From Herbaspirillum aquaticum (lineage in GTDB: Bacteria; Pseudomonadota; Gammaproteobacteria; Burkholderiales; Burkholderiaceae_D), in NCBI RefSeq assembly GCF_002213425.1, contig NZ_NJGV01000013.1:1-64000 (forward strand): a stretch of DNA of 64,000 bases. Direction: 5' to 3'. The position numbers and the translations under genes were made by a program. The notes under the pieces are model-generated. The model saw nothing but the letters and a program-made list of their open reading frames with translations, ran no database searches and was not told the origin of the DNA. Below, in pieces: positions 1-9,919 of the stretch (within the stretch, counting starts at the first letter, position 1; every line of letters starts with the position of its first letter).

Positions 1-1
1 C

Positions 2-583
2 GAGCTGGACGGCAAGCCTTATTCGCCGAGCGCACCGCACGAAGTGGCCAAGGCCGGCATCGCGCGTACCTTCCAGAACATTCGCCTCTTCGGTGAAATG
101 ACCGTGCTGGAAAACGTGATGGTCGGCTGCCACGTGCGCACCAAGCAAAATGTCTTCGGTGCCGTGTTCCGCCACAAGGCAGCACGTGACGAAGAGGCGG
201 CGATCCGCGCCAAGTCGCAGCAGCTGCTGGACTTCGTGGGCATCGGCCAGTTCGCCAAGCGCACGGCGCGCCACCTGTCGTATGGCGACCAGCGCCGCCT
301 GGAAATCGCCCGTGCCCTGGCGACCGATCCGCAACTGCTGGCGCTGGATGAACCGGCGGCCGGCATGAACGCTACCGAGAAACTGGGCCTGCGCGAGCTG
401 CTGGTGAAGATCCAGGCTGAAGGCAAGACCATCCTGCTGATCGAACACGATGTGAAGCTGATGATGGGCCTGTGCAACCGCATCACGGTGCTGGACTACG
501 GCAAGCCGATTGCCGAAGGTGTGCCGGCCGACGTGCAGAAGAACCCGGCGGTGATTGAGGCCTACCTCGGTGCAGGACATTAA
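2..583 (+). CDS. livG: Branched-chain amino acid ABC transporter ATP-binding protein LivG (5' end missing)
   Basis: This is one of the two cytoplasmic ATPases that drive uptake of leucine, isoleucine and valine (or related amides) through the LivHM permeases. The reading frame is open from base 2, so the gene starts before the window. 193 residues remain of the roughly 255 usual, and the Walker A region is lost. The visible part has the Q-loop region (ARTFQNIRLF), the ABC signature LSYGDQRRLEIARAL, Walker B with LLALDEPAAGMN and the switch histidine in LLIEHDVKLM. The C-terminal extension ending in EAYLG is typical of LivG. livF follows after 15 bases, so the two are co-transcribed. The family assignment is firm; the exact substrate is not readable from sequence. 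Confidence 0.93.
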   Translation, partial: ELDGKPYSPSAPHEVAKAGIARTFQNIRLFGEMTVLENVMVGCHVRTKQNVFGAVFRHKAARDEEAAIRAKSQQLLDFVGIGQFAKRTARHLSYGDQRRLEIARALATDPQLLALDEPAAGMNATEKLGLRELLVKIQAEGKTILLIEHDVKLMMGLCNRITVLDYGKPIAEGVPADVQKNPAVIEAYLGAGH

Positions 584-598
584 GCGAGACCACAGAAC

Positions 599-1324
599 AT
601 GACAACGAACATCCTCAAAGTCGAACAACTGAGCGTGGCCTATGGCGGCATCCAGGCCGTCAAGGGCATCAGCCTGGAAGTCAACGACGGTGAACTGGTT
701 ACCCTGATCGGCGCCAATGGCGCGGGCAAGACCACCACCTTGAAGGCCATCACCGGCACGCTGCCCAGCAGTAAAGTCGATGGTCACATCTACTATCTCG
801 GCAATCCGTTGAAGGGCAAGAAGTCCTTCGAGCTGGTCAAGGACAAGCTGGCGATGGTGCCGGAAGGCCGTGGCGTATTTACGCGCATGAGCATCCAGGA
901 AAACCTGTTGATGGGGGCTTACACCAGCAATGACAAGGGCCAGATCCAGGCCGACATCGACCGCTGGTTCGAGGTCTTCCCGCGCCTGAAGGAACGTGCG
1001 GCGCAGATGGCGGGTACCTTGTCGGGTGGCGAGCAGCAGATGCTGGCGATGGCGCGCGCGCTGATGAGCCATCCCAAGCTGTTGCTGCTGGATGAACCGT
1101 CGATGGGCCTGTCGCCGATCATGGTGGAGAAGATCTTTGAAGTGATCCGCAATGTGTCGGCGCAGGGGATCACCATCCTGCTGGTGGAACAGAACGCCAA
1201 GTTGGCACTGCAGGCGGCGCATCGCGGTTATGTGATGGAGTCGGGCCTGATCACCATGGAAGGGCAGGCGCAGCAGATGCTGGATGATCCGCGGGTGAAG
1301 GCGGCTTATCTGGGTGAGGGTTGA
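599..1324 (+). CDS. livF: Branched-chain amino acid ABC transporter ATP-binding protein LivF
   Basis: Second ATPase of the branched-chain amino acid importer, pairing with LivG on the inner face of the membrane. The 241-residue length is normal for LivF. Walker A is GANGAGKT at about residues 38-45, the signature is LSGGEQQMLAMARAL, and Walker B is LLLLDEPSMGLSP. The C-terminus KAAYLGEG is characteristic of the family. The ATG lies 15 bases after livG without a strong Shine-Dalgarno sequence, suggesting translation linked to livG. It appears to be the last gene of the operon because a hairpin terminator follows after about 110 bases. Confidence 0.95.
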   Translation: MTTNILKVEQLSVAYGGIQAVKGISLEVNDGELVTLIGANGAGKTTTLKAITGTLPSSKVDGHIYYLGNPLKGKKSFELVKDKLAMVPEGRGVFTRMSIQENLLMGAYTSNDKGQIQADIDRWFEVFPRLKERAAQMAGTLSGGEQQMLAMARALMSHPKLLLLDEPSMGLSPIMVEKIFEVIRNVSAQGITILLVEQNAKLALQAAHRGYVMESGLITMEGQAQQMLDDPRVKAAYLGEG

Positions 1325-1393
1325 GTCGATTCGTCAATGATTCAATTCGTTGATTCATTCAGTCATTAATTCGTAAATGATATAAATCATTTG

Positions 1394-1428
1394 TGATGTA
1401 TGTGATGCATGTGATGCATCTGATGTAT
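1394..1428 (+). repeat. Four tandem 9-bp units (TGATGYAT)
   Basis: Between the livF stop and its terminator, the octamer TGATG(T/C)AT occurs four times at exact 9-base steps, starting at 1394, 1403, 1412 and 1421. The preceding bases 1325-1390 are also AT-rich, with many ATTC/GATTCA words. The repeats lie in the transcribed 3' untranslated region of the liv operon. Their function is unknown; they could simply be a slippage-generated microsatellite. Confidence 0.75.
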
Positions 1429-1433
1429 CAACG

Positions 1434-1463
1434 AAAAAAGCGCACCCTCGGCTGCGCTTTTTT
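1434..1463 (+). terminator. Rho-independent terminator of the liv operon
   Basis: A stem of AAAAAAGCGCA and TGCGCTTTTTT flanks an 8-base loop and ends in a T-run. Because both A- and T-tracts flank the stem it could work in both directions, but the only adjacent gene reading into it is livF. Confidence 0.9.
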
Positions 1464-1633
1464 GCTTTGAGACTGAGTACATCATTTGGATGAATGCTCA
1501 TCGCCTCGACATGCATCACCTTCGGCGGCCAGCAAAGGAACGGACAACGTGCAGACACCGCGCCTGCCCCCGGCGCATGCGGCCCAAGGGGCTGGCCGCC
1601 CGCCAAGCCGCGACAGTGCTGCGCAGGCGGAGC

Positions 1634-1731
1634 ATATTGGCATCATATGGAAAATTAAAGTTCGTAAAAACTATAGTTACCGAATTAAATATTGGATATA
1701 TGCCTGAAATACAGAATTAATATTGGCATCA
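1634..1731. promoter_or_regulatory. AT-rich putA upstream region with 12-bp direct repeats
   Basis: The 316 bases between the liv terminator and putA contain no convincing gene. The last 150 bases are strikingly AT-rich against a GC-rich background. ATATTGGCATCA occurs perfectly twice, at 1634-1645 and 1720-1731, and a related GAATTAAATATTGG lies between them at about 1682-1695. The arrangement looks like repeated binding sites for a regulator of putA, and the promoter is probably in this stretch. This is inference from pattern only; no clean -35/-10 pair stands out. Confidence 0.45.
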
Positions 1732-1780
1732 AGCACATAGAATCCGGTAGCCCATTTCCATCCCATTTCGACTCCAGACC

Positions 1781-4700
1781 ATGACCACCGTCGCCTCCGC
1801 CGCCCCTGCGGCCTCCGCTTCCAGCCTGCCTTTTGGCACTTTCCAGGCCGAGTTGCTGCCGGCCCCCAGCCCGCTGCGTGCGGCCATCACCGCCGCCTAT
1901 CGCCGCGACGAGCGCGAGGCCGTGCAATGGCTCCTGCAGCAGGTGCAGGGCCAGCAACCCTGGAAGGATGCCACCCAGCAACTGGCCAAGAAGCTGGTGC
2001 AGCAGGTGCGCGAGAAGCGCACCCGGTCCTCCGGCGTGGATGCGCTGATGCATGAATTCTCGCTGTCCTCCGAAGAAGGCGTGGCGCTGATGTGCCTGGC
2101 CGAAGCGCTGCTGCGCATCCCCGACCGCCAGACTGCCGATCGCCTCATCGCCGACAAGATCAGCAAGGGCGATTGGCGCAAGCACCTGGGCGAGTCGCCC
2201 TCGCTGTTCGTCAATGCCGCCACCTGGGGCCTGCTCATCACCGGCAAGCTGGTCTCCACCAGCAGCGAAAGCGGCCTCACGCAAGCCATCACGCGCCTGA
2301 TCGGCAAGGGCGGCGAACCGCTTATCCGCAAGGGCGTGGACCTGGCCATGCGCATGCTGGGCAACCAGTTCGTGACCGGCCAGACCATCGAAGAAGCGCT
2401 GGAAAACAGCCGCGACAACGAAAAGCGCGGCTATCGCTATTCCTACGACATGCTGGGCGAAGCCGCCCTGACCATGCACGACGCCGACGCCTACTACCAG
2501 TCCTACGAGACCGCCATCCACGCCATCGGCCGCGCCTCCAACGGCCGCGGCATCAAGGACGGCCCGGGCATCTCGGTCAAGCTCTCGGCCCTGCATCCGC
2601 GCTACTCGCGCGCGCAGCATGCACGCGTGATGGGTGAACTGCTGCCGCGCCTGAAGCAGTTGCTGCTGCTGGCCAAGCAATACAACATTGGCCTGAACAT
2701 CGACGCCGAAGAAGCCGATCGCCTCGAACTGTCGCTGGACATGATGGAAGCACTGGTGGCTGACCCCGACCTGGCCGGCTTCGATGGCCTGGGCTTCGTG
2801 GTGCAGGGCTACCAGAAGCGCTGCCCCTTCGTCATCGACTACCTGGTCGACCTGGCCCGCCGCAACGGCCGCCGACTGATGATCCGTCTGGTCAAGGGCG
2901 CTTATTGGGACAGCGAAATCAAGCGCGCCCAGGTCGATGGCCTGGAAGGCTATCCGGTCTACACCCGCAAGGTGCACACCGACCTGTCCTACCTGACCTG
3001 CGCGCAGAAACTGCTGGCGGCCACCGACGTCATCTATCCGCAGTTCGCCACGCACAATGCCCACACGCTGGCAGCGATCTATCACTGGGCCAAGCAGCAC
3101 CAGGTCGACAACTACGAATTCCAGTGCCTGCACGGCATGGGCGAGACCCTGTACGACCAGGTGGTCGGTGCCGAGAACCTGGGCAAGGCCTGCCGCATCT
3201 ATGCCCCGGTGGGGTCGCACCAGACCCTGCTGGCCTACCTGGTGCGCCGCCTGCTGGAAAACGGCGCCAACTCTTCCTTCGTCAACCAGATCGTCGATGA
3301 GGCCGTGCCGCTGGAGCGCCTGGTGGCCGATCCCATCGAGACCGTGCGCGCCCAGGGCGGCGCGCCGCATCCGGCCATCGCCTTGCCGCATCTGCTGTAT
3401 GGCCAGGAGCGCAAGAATTCGGCGGGCATTGATCTCTCCAATGAATCGCGCCTGCAACAACTGGGCGAACTGTTCGTCTCCATGGCCCAGCACCAATGGC
3501 AGGCGGCCCCGCTGATCGCGGGTGAGCTGGCTGCGCAGCCGGCGCAGGTGGTGCGCAATCCTGCCGATCATCGCGAAGTGGTGGGGCAGGTCAGCGAAGC
3601 CACGGTGGCAGATGTCAATACGGCCCTCGCTGCGGCGACCGACTATGCCCCGCAATGGCAATCGACTCCGGCCGCCGAGCGCGCTGCCATGCTGGAACGC
3701 GCGGCCGACCTGCTGGAAGAACATATTGCCGAACTGATGGCACTGGCCGTGCGTGAAGCCGGCAAGTCGCTGCCCAATGCGATTGCGGAGGTGCGCGAGG
3801 CGGTCGACTTCCTGCGCTACTACGCCATTGCCTCGCGTCACGACGGCAACGTGCTGGCGTGGGGGCCGGTGGTCTGCATCAGCCCGTGGAACTTCCCGTT
3901 GGCGATCTTCATCGGCGAGGTCAGCGCTGCGCTGGCCGCCGGCAACGTCGTGCTGGCCAAGCCGGCCGAGCAGACCGCGCTGATCGCCCATCGCGCCGTA
4001 CAACTGCTGCATGAAGCGGGCGTGCCGCGCGCTGCGCTGCAGCTGCTGCCGGGCCGGGGCGAGACCGTGGGTGCCGCACTGACCTCGGATGTGCGCGTCA
4101 AGGGCGTGATCTTTACCGGTTCCACCGAAGTGGCGCAATTGATCAACCGCACCCTGGCCCAGCGCAAGCATGATGATGGCGATGGCAGCGGCGAACATGG
4201 CGATGTCCCGCTGATCGCCGAGACCGGTGGCCAGAATGCGCTCATCGTCGACTCCTCGGCCCTGGCCGAACAAGTCGTGCAGGATGTGCTGTCATCGGCC
4301 TTCGACAGTGCCGGCCAGCGTTGCTCGGCCCTGCGCATCCTGTGCCTGCAGGAAGACATCGCCGACCGTACCCTGGAGATGCTCAAGGGCGCCATGGCTG
4401 AACTGCGCGTGGGCCGCCCGGACCGCCTCTCCACCGACATCGGCCCGGTCATCGATGCCGAGGCGCAACAGAACCTGCTGGCCCACATCGAGCGCATGCG
4501 CAAGAGTGCGCGCGCTGTGCACCAGCTGCCGCTGGGCGAGGATTGCCAGCACGGTACCTTCGTGGCCCCGACCGTCATCGAGATCGACGACCTGGCGCAA
4601 CTGCAGCGGGAAGTCTTCGGCCCCGTACTGCACGTGCTGCGCTATCGCCGCGATGCCTTGCCGCAGCTCATCGATGCCATCAATGCCACCGGCTATGGCC

Positions 4701-5479
4701 TGACCCTGGGCGTGCATTCGCGCATCGACGAGACCATCGATTTCGTGGCCCAGCGTGCGCACGTGGGCAACATCTACGTCAACCGCAATATCGTGGGCGC
4801 GGTCGTGGGCGTGCAGCCCTTCGGCGGCGAAGGCAAGTCCGGCACCGGTCCCAAGGCCGGTGGCCCGCTCTACCTGAAGCGCCTGCAGCGCAATGCGCAA
4901 CTGCATGAGGAACTGACCCGCGCGCAACCGGCGCAGGTACCCAACACGCTGCTGGACAGCCTGCTCGACTGGGCCCGCACCCACGGCCACGAGCGCCTGG
5001 CCACCAGCGGCCAGCGCTATCATGGTGACAGCCTGCTGCAGCGCAGCCTGCTGCTGCCCGGCCCCACCGGCGAGCGCAATACCCTGGGCTTCGCCCCGCG
5101 CGGCCTGGTGCTGTGCGTGGCCGCCAGCGTCGGCACACTCTTGAATCAACTGGCGGCCGCCTTCGCCACCGGCAATACGGTCGTGGTCGACGAAGCCACC
5201 GCGGCGCTGTTGCCGGCCGGCTTGCCTGCGCCGGTGCGTGCGGCCATCCGCCGTGCCAGCCAGCTGGAGGCCGAGCCGCTGCAGGCCGCCCTGGTGGACA
5301 GCCATCAGGCCGCCGCATGGCGCATGCGCCTGGCCGCCCGGGAAGGTGCGCTGGTGCCGCTGATCCTGTGCAGCGAAGACGGTGCGATTCCGCTCTGGCG
5401 CCTGCTGGCCGAACGTGCCTTGTGCGTCAACACCACGGCCGCCGGCGGCAATGCCAGCCTGATGACCATTTCGGTGTAA
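1781..5479 (+). CDS. putA: Bifunctional proline dehydrogenase / L-glutamate gamma-semialdehyde dehydrogenase PutA
   Basis: Oxidises proline to glutamate in two steps, passing electrons to the quinone pool via FAD and then reducing NAD. The 1232 residues hold an N-terminal helical region, a proline dehydrogenase barrel (about 200-510, with KGAYWDSEIKRAQ and the YPQFATHNAHT segment), and an aldehyde dehydrogenase domain (about 590-1030). Predicted catalytic residues of the latter are Glu814 in ETGGQNA and Cys848 in GQRCSALR. A C-terminal ALDH-like flap domain runs to the end. The ribbon-helix-helix DNA-binding domain of trifunctional E. coli PutA is absent, so this enzyme should not repress its own gene. 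It is a single gene with its own terminator. The ATG at 1781 has no strong Shine-Dalgarno but fits the family start. Confidence 0.96.
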   Translation: MTTVASAAPAASASSLPFGTFQAELLPAPSPLRAAITAAYRRDEREAVQWLLQQVQGQQPWKDATQQLAKKLVQQVREKRTRSSGVDALMHEFSLSSEEGVALMCLAEALLRIPDRQTADRLIADKISKGDWRKHLGESPSLFVNAATWGLLITGKLVSTSSESGLTQAITRLIGKGGEPLIRKGVDLAMRMLGNQFVTGQTIEEALENSRDNEKRGYRYSYDMLGEAALTMHDADAYYQSYETAIHAIGRASNGRGIKDGPGISVKLSALHPRYSRAQHARVMGELLPRLKQLLLLAKQYNIGLNIDAEEADRLELSLDMMEALVADPDLAGFDGLGFVVQGYQKRCPFVIDYLVDLARRNGRRLMIRLVKGAYWDSEIKRAQVDGLEGYPVYTRKVHTDLSYLTCAQKLLAATDVIYPQFATHNAHTLAAIYHWAKQHQVDNYEFQCLHGMGETLYDQVVGAENLGKACRIYAPVGSHQTLLAYLVRRLLENGANSSFVNQIVDEAVPLERLVADPIETVRAQGGAPHPAIALPHLLYGQERKNSAGIDLSNESRLQQLGELFVSMAQHQWQAAPLIAGELAAQPAQVVRNPADHREVVGQVSEATVADVNTALAAATDYAPQWQSTPAAERAAMLERAADLLEEHIAELMALAVREAGKSLPNAIAEVREAVDFLRYYAIASRHDGNVLAWGPVVCISPWNFPLAIFIGEVSAALAAGNVVLAKPAEQTALIAHRAVQLLHEAGVPRAALQLLPGRGETVGAALTSDVRVKGVIFTGSTEVAQLINRTLAQRKHDDGDGSGEHGDVPLIAETGGQNALIVDSSALAEQVVQDVLSSAFDSAGQRCSALRILCLQEDIADRTLEMLKGAMAELRVGRPDRLSTDIGPVIDAEAQQNLLAHIERMRKSARAVHQLPLGEDCQHGTFVAPTVIEIDDLAQLQREVFGPVLHVLRYRRDALPQLIDAINATGYGLTLGVHSRIDETIDFVAQRAHVGNIYVNRNIVGAVVGVQPFGGEGKSGTGPKAGGPLYLKRLQRNAQLHEELTRAQPAQVPNTLLDSLLDWARTHGHERLATSGQRYHGDSLLQRSLLLPGPTGERNTLGFAPRGLVLCVAASVGTLLNQLAAAFATGNTVVVDEATAALLPAGLPAPVRAAIRRASQLEAEPLQAALVDSHQAAAWRMRLAAREGALVPLILCSEDGAIPLWRLLAERALCVNTTAAGGNASLMTISV

Positions 5480-5497
5480 TCGCTCCCGCCACCTGAG

Positions 5498-5538
5498 ACG
5501 GGCGGCCCGGCCTTGTGGCCAGGGCGCCCGTTTTTCTT
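5498..5538 (+). terminator. Terminator after putA
   Basis: A hairpin with outer arms ACGGGCG/CGCCCGT and inner arms GGCC/GGCC around TTGT is followed by TTTTTCTT. It lies 18 bases after the putA stop. Confidence 0.85.
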
Positions 5539-5584
5539 GGCGCGTACAATATTGGCCCGGATGGCGGCCGCCCCGATGGCATGA

Positions 5585-5612
5585 CTTGCAATCCGGCCGG
5601 CCAGCCCCATCT
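5585..5612 (+). promoter_or_regulatory. Sigma-32 heat-shock promoter of hslVU
   Basis: CTTGCAA at 5585-5591, 13 bases, then CCCCATCT at 5605-5612. This matches the RpoH consensus (CTTGAAA, 11-16 bases, CCCCATNT) at all but one position. It lies 67 bases before the hslV start, the right place for a heat-shock-induced hslVU transcript. hslVU is an RpoH target in many proteobacteria; its use here is inferred. Confidence 0.75.
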
Positions 5613-5678
5613 CGTCAGGAATGCGGAATCGGTACGTCCCTCCGCTGCTCCCCCGGCACATATTGAACAGAGGCAAGC

Positions 5679-6215
5679 ATGGAACAATTTCACGGCACCA
5701 CCATCCTTTCCGTCCGTCGCGGCAACCAGGTCGCGCTCGGCGGCGACGGCCAGGTGACGCTTGGCAACATCGTCATGAAGGGCAGTGCGCGCAAGGTGCG
5801 CAAGCTCTACCACGGCAAGGTCCTGGTCGGTTTCGCCGGCGGCACGGCCGACGCCTTCACCCTGCTCGACTTGTTCGAAGCCAAGCTGGAAAAGCACCAG
5901 GGCAACCTCATGCGCGCCTCGGTCGAGCTGGCCAAGGACTGGCGCACCGACCGCATGCTGCGCCGCCTGGAAGCCATGCTGCTGTGCGCGGACCGCGACA
6001 CCACCCTGGTCATCACCGGCAACGGCGACGTGCTCGAACCCAATGACGGTATCGGCGCCATCGGTTCCGGAGGCAGCTATGCACAATCGGCCGCCAAGGC
6101 CTTGTATGAGAACACCGAGCTGACGCCTGCCGAGATCGTCAAGAAGTCGCTGACCATCGCTGGCGAGCTGTGCATCTACACCAACCTGAACCACATCATC
6201 GAGACGCTGGATTAA
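5679..6215 (+). CDS. hslV: ATP-dependent protease proteolytic subunit HslV
   Basis: Proteasome-like threonine peptidase that forms a double hexamer capped by the HslU ATPase and degrades misfolded or regulatory proteins in the cytoplasm. The 178-residue protein begins [14 protein letters not shown]. The nucleophile is the first Thr of the TT pair (Thr7), so a six-residue propeptide must be removed, as in other betaproteobacterial HslV. The conserved GGDGQVTLG and [12 protein letters not shown] segments are present. It lies 64 bases ahead of the preferred hslU start and shares its heat-shock promoter. Confidence 0.96.
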   Translation: MEQFHGTTILSVRRGNQVALGGDGQVTLGNIVMKGSARKVRKLYHGKVLVGFAGGTADAFTLLDLFEAKLEKHQGNLMRASVELAKDWRTDRMLRRLEAMLLCADRDTTLVITGNGDVLEPNDGIGAIGSGGSYAQSAAKALYENTELTPAEIVKKSLTIAGELCIYTNLNHIIETLD

Positions 6216-6279
6216 GCCGCACAGTGCGCATTTCCTGCCTATTTCTCCGATGAATCGTCACAGCGAAAAGATCACCACC

Positions 6280-7623
<1,344 letters not shown>

Positions 7624-7664
7624 CGCGATGCGATGATGACGCCCGCTGGGGCAAGGAGAATGCG

Positions 7665-7868
7665 ATGGCCAACAAGACCTTGGGAACACGGCAGAAGCTG
7701 AGTTTTCGGATCGAGCCATCGCAATCCAAGCCACGCAATCCGGTGGCGCTGGCTGCACAGCAGCGTGCCGGTGGTGCGGGTGCGCATCGCAAGAATGCCT
7801 CGGCACAGCGCCAGCAATTGAAGTCGGATCTGTTGAAGAAGCTGGTCGGTGATCCTGAAAAGGAATGA
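7665..7868 (+). CDS. Small basic conserved-looking protein, function unknown
   Basis: 67 residues, very basic (many Lys, Arg, Gln), with no signal peptide, membrane segment or cysteine. The ATG is preceded by a good Shine-Dalgarno (AAGGAG, 8 bases upstream) and a strong terminator follows 50 bases after the stop. Together with 41 bases of spacing from hslU this suggests a real gene at the end of the hslVU transcript. The composition suggests a nucleic-acid-associated or disordered protein. I do not recognise a named family. Confidence 0.65.
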   Translation: MANKTLGTRQKLSFRIEPSQSKPRNPVALAAQQRAGGAGAHRKNASAQRQQLKSDLLKKLVGDPEKE

Positions 7869-7919
7869 AGGCCCCGGCAAGCTCTGCTGGCAAGATGTAT
7901 CAAAATGTTAGAAATGACG

Positions 7920-7951
7920 AAAAGCGCCGGTAGGGATACCGGCGCTTTTTC
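7920..7951 (+). terminator. Terminator after the hslVU transcript
   Basis: The arms AAAGCGCCGGTA and TACCGGCGCTTT form a 12-bp perfect stem around a 4-base loop, followed by a T-run. It closes the hslVU-small ORF transcript ahead of the porin promoter region. Confidence 0.92.
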
Positions 7952-8163
7952 CTTGATGGAGGCCGATGTGGAAGCGGGGCCTTATCAGTACGAGCGAAAC
8001 CGGCGATAAAAAAATACAACAATTGCCATTTCAATCTTTGGCTCCCGTCTAAAAAATGACTTCTATCGACCAAGGTGCAGTCATGCGCGGCGAGAAGCAT
8101 TAATGTTTGCCCATCCGACTGCAAGTGCGGATCCTCAAGACTATTTTTAGAGAAGGACGTCAC

Positions 8164-9339
8164 ATGAAAAAATCTCTGCTGGCACTCGCCGTTCTGGGCG
8201 CGTTCGCAGGCGCAGCCAATGCGCAAAGCTCCGTCACGATCTACGGTATCGTCGATACCGGTGTTGTCTACCAAAGCAAGGTTGCTACTGCCGCCGGCGG
8301 CACCGGCACCAAGTTCGGCCTGAACTCGGGCGTCATCCAGGGTTCGCGTATCGGCTTCAAGGGTGTTGAAGATCTGGGCGGCGGTCTGTCGGCTGTGTTC
8401 AACCTGGAAGCTGGCTTCGCCAACGATACCGGTGCTCTGGACGATTCCAAGACCAGCAACACCCTGTTCCGTCGCAAGTCGGTGGTCGGTCTGGCCGGCA
8501 ACTTCGGTACCGTCCTGGTGGGTCGTCAAACCGACTTCGCTGACACCATCTCCGCTTACACCGCCGTCAACGACTTCGGTGGCTGGGTCAGCAACTCCGG
8601 TTCCGGTCTGGATCGCCTGCAAGGCACCCGTACCAACAACTCCATCAGCTACACCACGGCCAACCTGAACGGCTTCACTGGTAACCTGATGTACGGCTTC
8701 GGTGAGACCGCTGGTCAAACCTCGGCTGGCCAGTCCTTCGGCGTCGGCGGCAAGTACGACAACGGCCCCCTGGGTCTGGGCGTGGCTTACTACCAGTCGA
8801 AGGCTGGTTCGACCCCGTCTGACACCTCCCTGCTGGCCGCTGCCAACGCTACCAGCGTGAGCAGCCTGAGCTCCGTGTCCGGCAATACCGCACAGAAGGT
8901 CCTGAACGTGGCAGCGTCCTACCAGTTCGGCCCGGCACGTGTGTACGGTAACTACTCGCGCGTCAAGCAAGACCTGAACAACCAGGCCAACCTGACCGCA
9001 GTGGGCGTCGGCTCGCTGACCACGGTGACCAACCGCACCCTGGCCCGTTCCAACAAGGCTGACATCTACGAAATCGGTACCGCTTACTCGCTGAGCCCGT
9101 CGCTCAAGCTGCTGGCGGCTGTTGACCACACCCGTGCCAACTTCGACGGCGTGTCCAACAAGGCCAAGCTGACCCAAGTCAGCCTGGGTACCGACTACTG
9201 GCTGTCCAAGCGCACCGACCTGTACGCCTTCCTGGCTTACACCAAGGCTAGCGACATGGTCAATCCGGGCGTCTCCGACAGCACCGGCACCGATGGCAAC
9301 CAAGGCGCCGTCGCCGTGGGTATCCGTCACAAGTTCTAA
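8164..9339 (+). CDS. Gram-negative porin (Burkholderiales OmpC-like trimeric porin)
   Basis: Outer-membrane beta-barrel for passive diffusion of small hydrophilic solutes. 391 residues from the start at 8164, which follows an AGAAGGA Shine-Dalgarno. An upstream in-frame ATG at 8107 would put 19 residues ahead of the signal peptide and is rejected. The signal peptide MKKSLLALAVLGAFAGAANA is followed by QSSVTIYGIVDTG, the hallmark start of betaproteobacterial porins. Features include SRIGFKGVEDLGGGLSAVF, a long run of amphipathic strands and a C-terminal Phe (IRHKF) needed for BAM assembly. It is monocistronic with its own terminator. Codon use is strongly biased (GGT, CGT, AAC), suggesting high expression. 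Confidence 0.95.
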   Translation: MKKSLLALAVLGAFAGAANAQSSVTIYGIVDTGVVYQSKVATAAGGTGTKFGLNSGVIQGSRIGFKGVEDLGGGLSAVFNLEAGFANDTGALDDSKTSNTLFRRKSVVGLAGNFGTVLVGRQTDFADTISAYTAVNDFGGWVSNSGSGLDRLQGTRTNNSISYTTANLNGFTGNLMYGFGETAGQTSAGQSFGVGGKYDNGPLGLGVAYYQSKAGSTPSDTSLLAAANATSVSSLSSVSGNTAQKVLNVAASYQFGPARVYGNYSRVKQDLNNQANLTAVGVGSLTTVTNRTLARSNKADIYEIGTAYSLSPSLKLLAAVDHTRANFDGVSNKAKLTQVSLGTDYWLSKRTDLYAFLAYTKASDMVNPGVSDSTGTDGNQGAVAVGIRHKF

Positions 9340-9398
9340 TGTGAGTTGAGCTGCGTCGTCTTCCCGGCGGCGCAGTGTGATGCACAAGTGAGCAAAAG

Positions 9399-9433
9399 AA
9401 GCGCCGCATGAGGTTCATGCGGCGCTTTTTTCT
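9399..9433 (+). terminator. Terminator of the porin gene
   Basis: The arms AAGCGCCGCATGA and TCATGCGGCGCTT form a 13-bp perfect stem with a 3-base loop and a six-T tail. Confidence 0.93.
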
Positions 9434-9919
9434 TGCTCAATACGCGTTTCATTTTGTTAGTTTTTGTAACAGTGTTTTTCGTGCGTGGTACCAATGTCCC
9501 GTTTTCATGGAACATTCCCTTCTCTACTTCGCATTCCCATCAAATTTGGTGCGTCTCGCATGCCGCAGCCATGTTGAGCGCCTCTTTGTGGCACCGCAAA
9601 AAGCTCGCTTTTACATCGTAAATAGCTGACGAAACCCTTACTGGTAGCGGCTCTTGATGGCTGTAAAGAAAGCGTAATAAGCTCTCGCCTATGCGCACTT
9701 TTTTGCTGCGCACTGCTCTAATAGGAGCACTATTTCGATGCGTGACGAGCTCATCCTCTTCCATGACCCACGCATCGCACCGCCCCAAAACGTAGTGGCG
9801 GATCCGCATCCAAATACTTAGTTTTTGATGCACACCGGACTGACGCAGCCTGCTGCGCCAGTGGGGACGTTTTCGTCTGCAGTTTTGCGACTGCGGATTT
9901 GCTGAGAAAGGAAAAGAAC
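9434..9919. other. Gene-poor AT-richer spacer between porin and Sel1 protein
   Basis: About 490 bases, clearly richer in A and T than the flanks. Open frames on both strands here (for example 9540-9926 on the minus strand) lack ribosome binding sites and normal codon use. A short inverted repeat TGCTC/GAGCA lies near 9714-9729. I see no tRNA fold and no mobile-element ends. It probably carries the promoter of the downstream Sel1 gene and may be a decayed or horizontally acquired remnant. Confidence 0.4.

Noticed and set aside
1355-1606. Minus-strand 83-residue frame across the liv terminator
   Set aside because: It spans a transcription terminator and repeats; no start signal.
1685-4273. 862-codon minus-strand open frame opposite putA
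   Set aside because: It mirrors the codon bias of the GC-rich putA gene, has low-complexity composition and no ribosome binding site.
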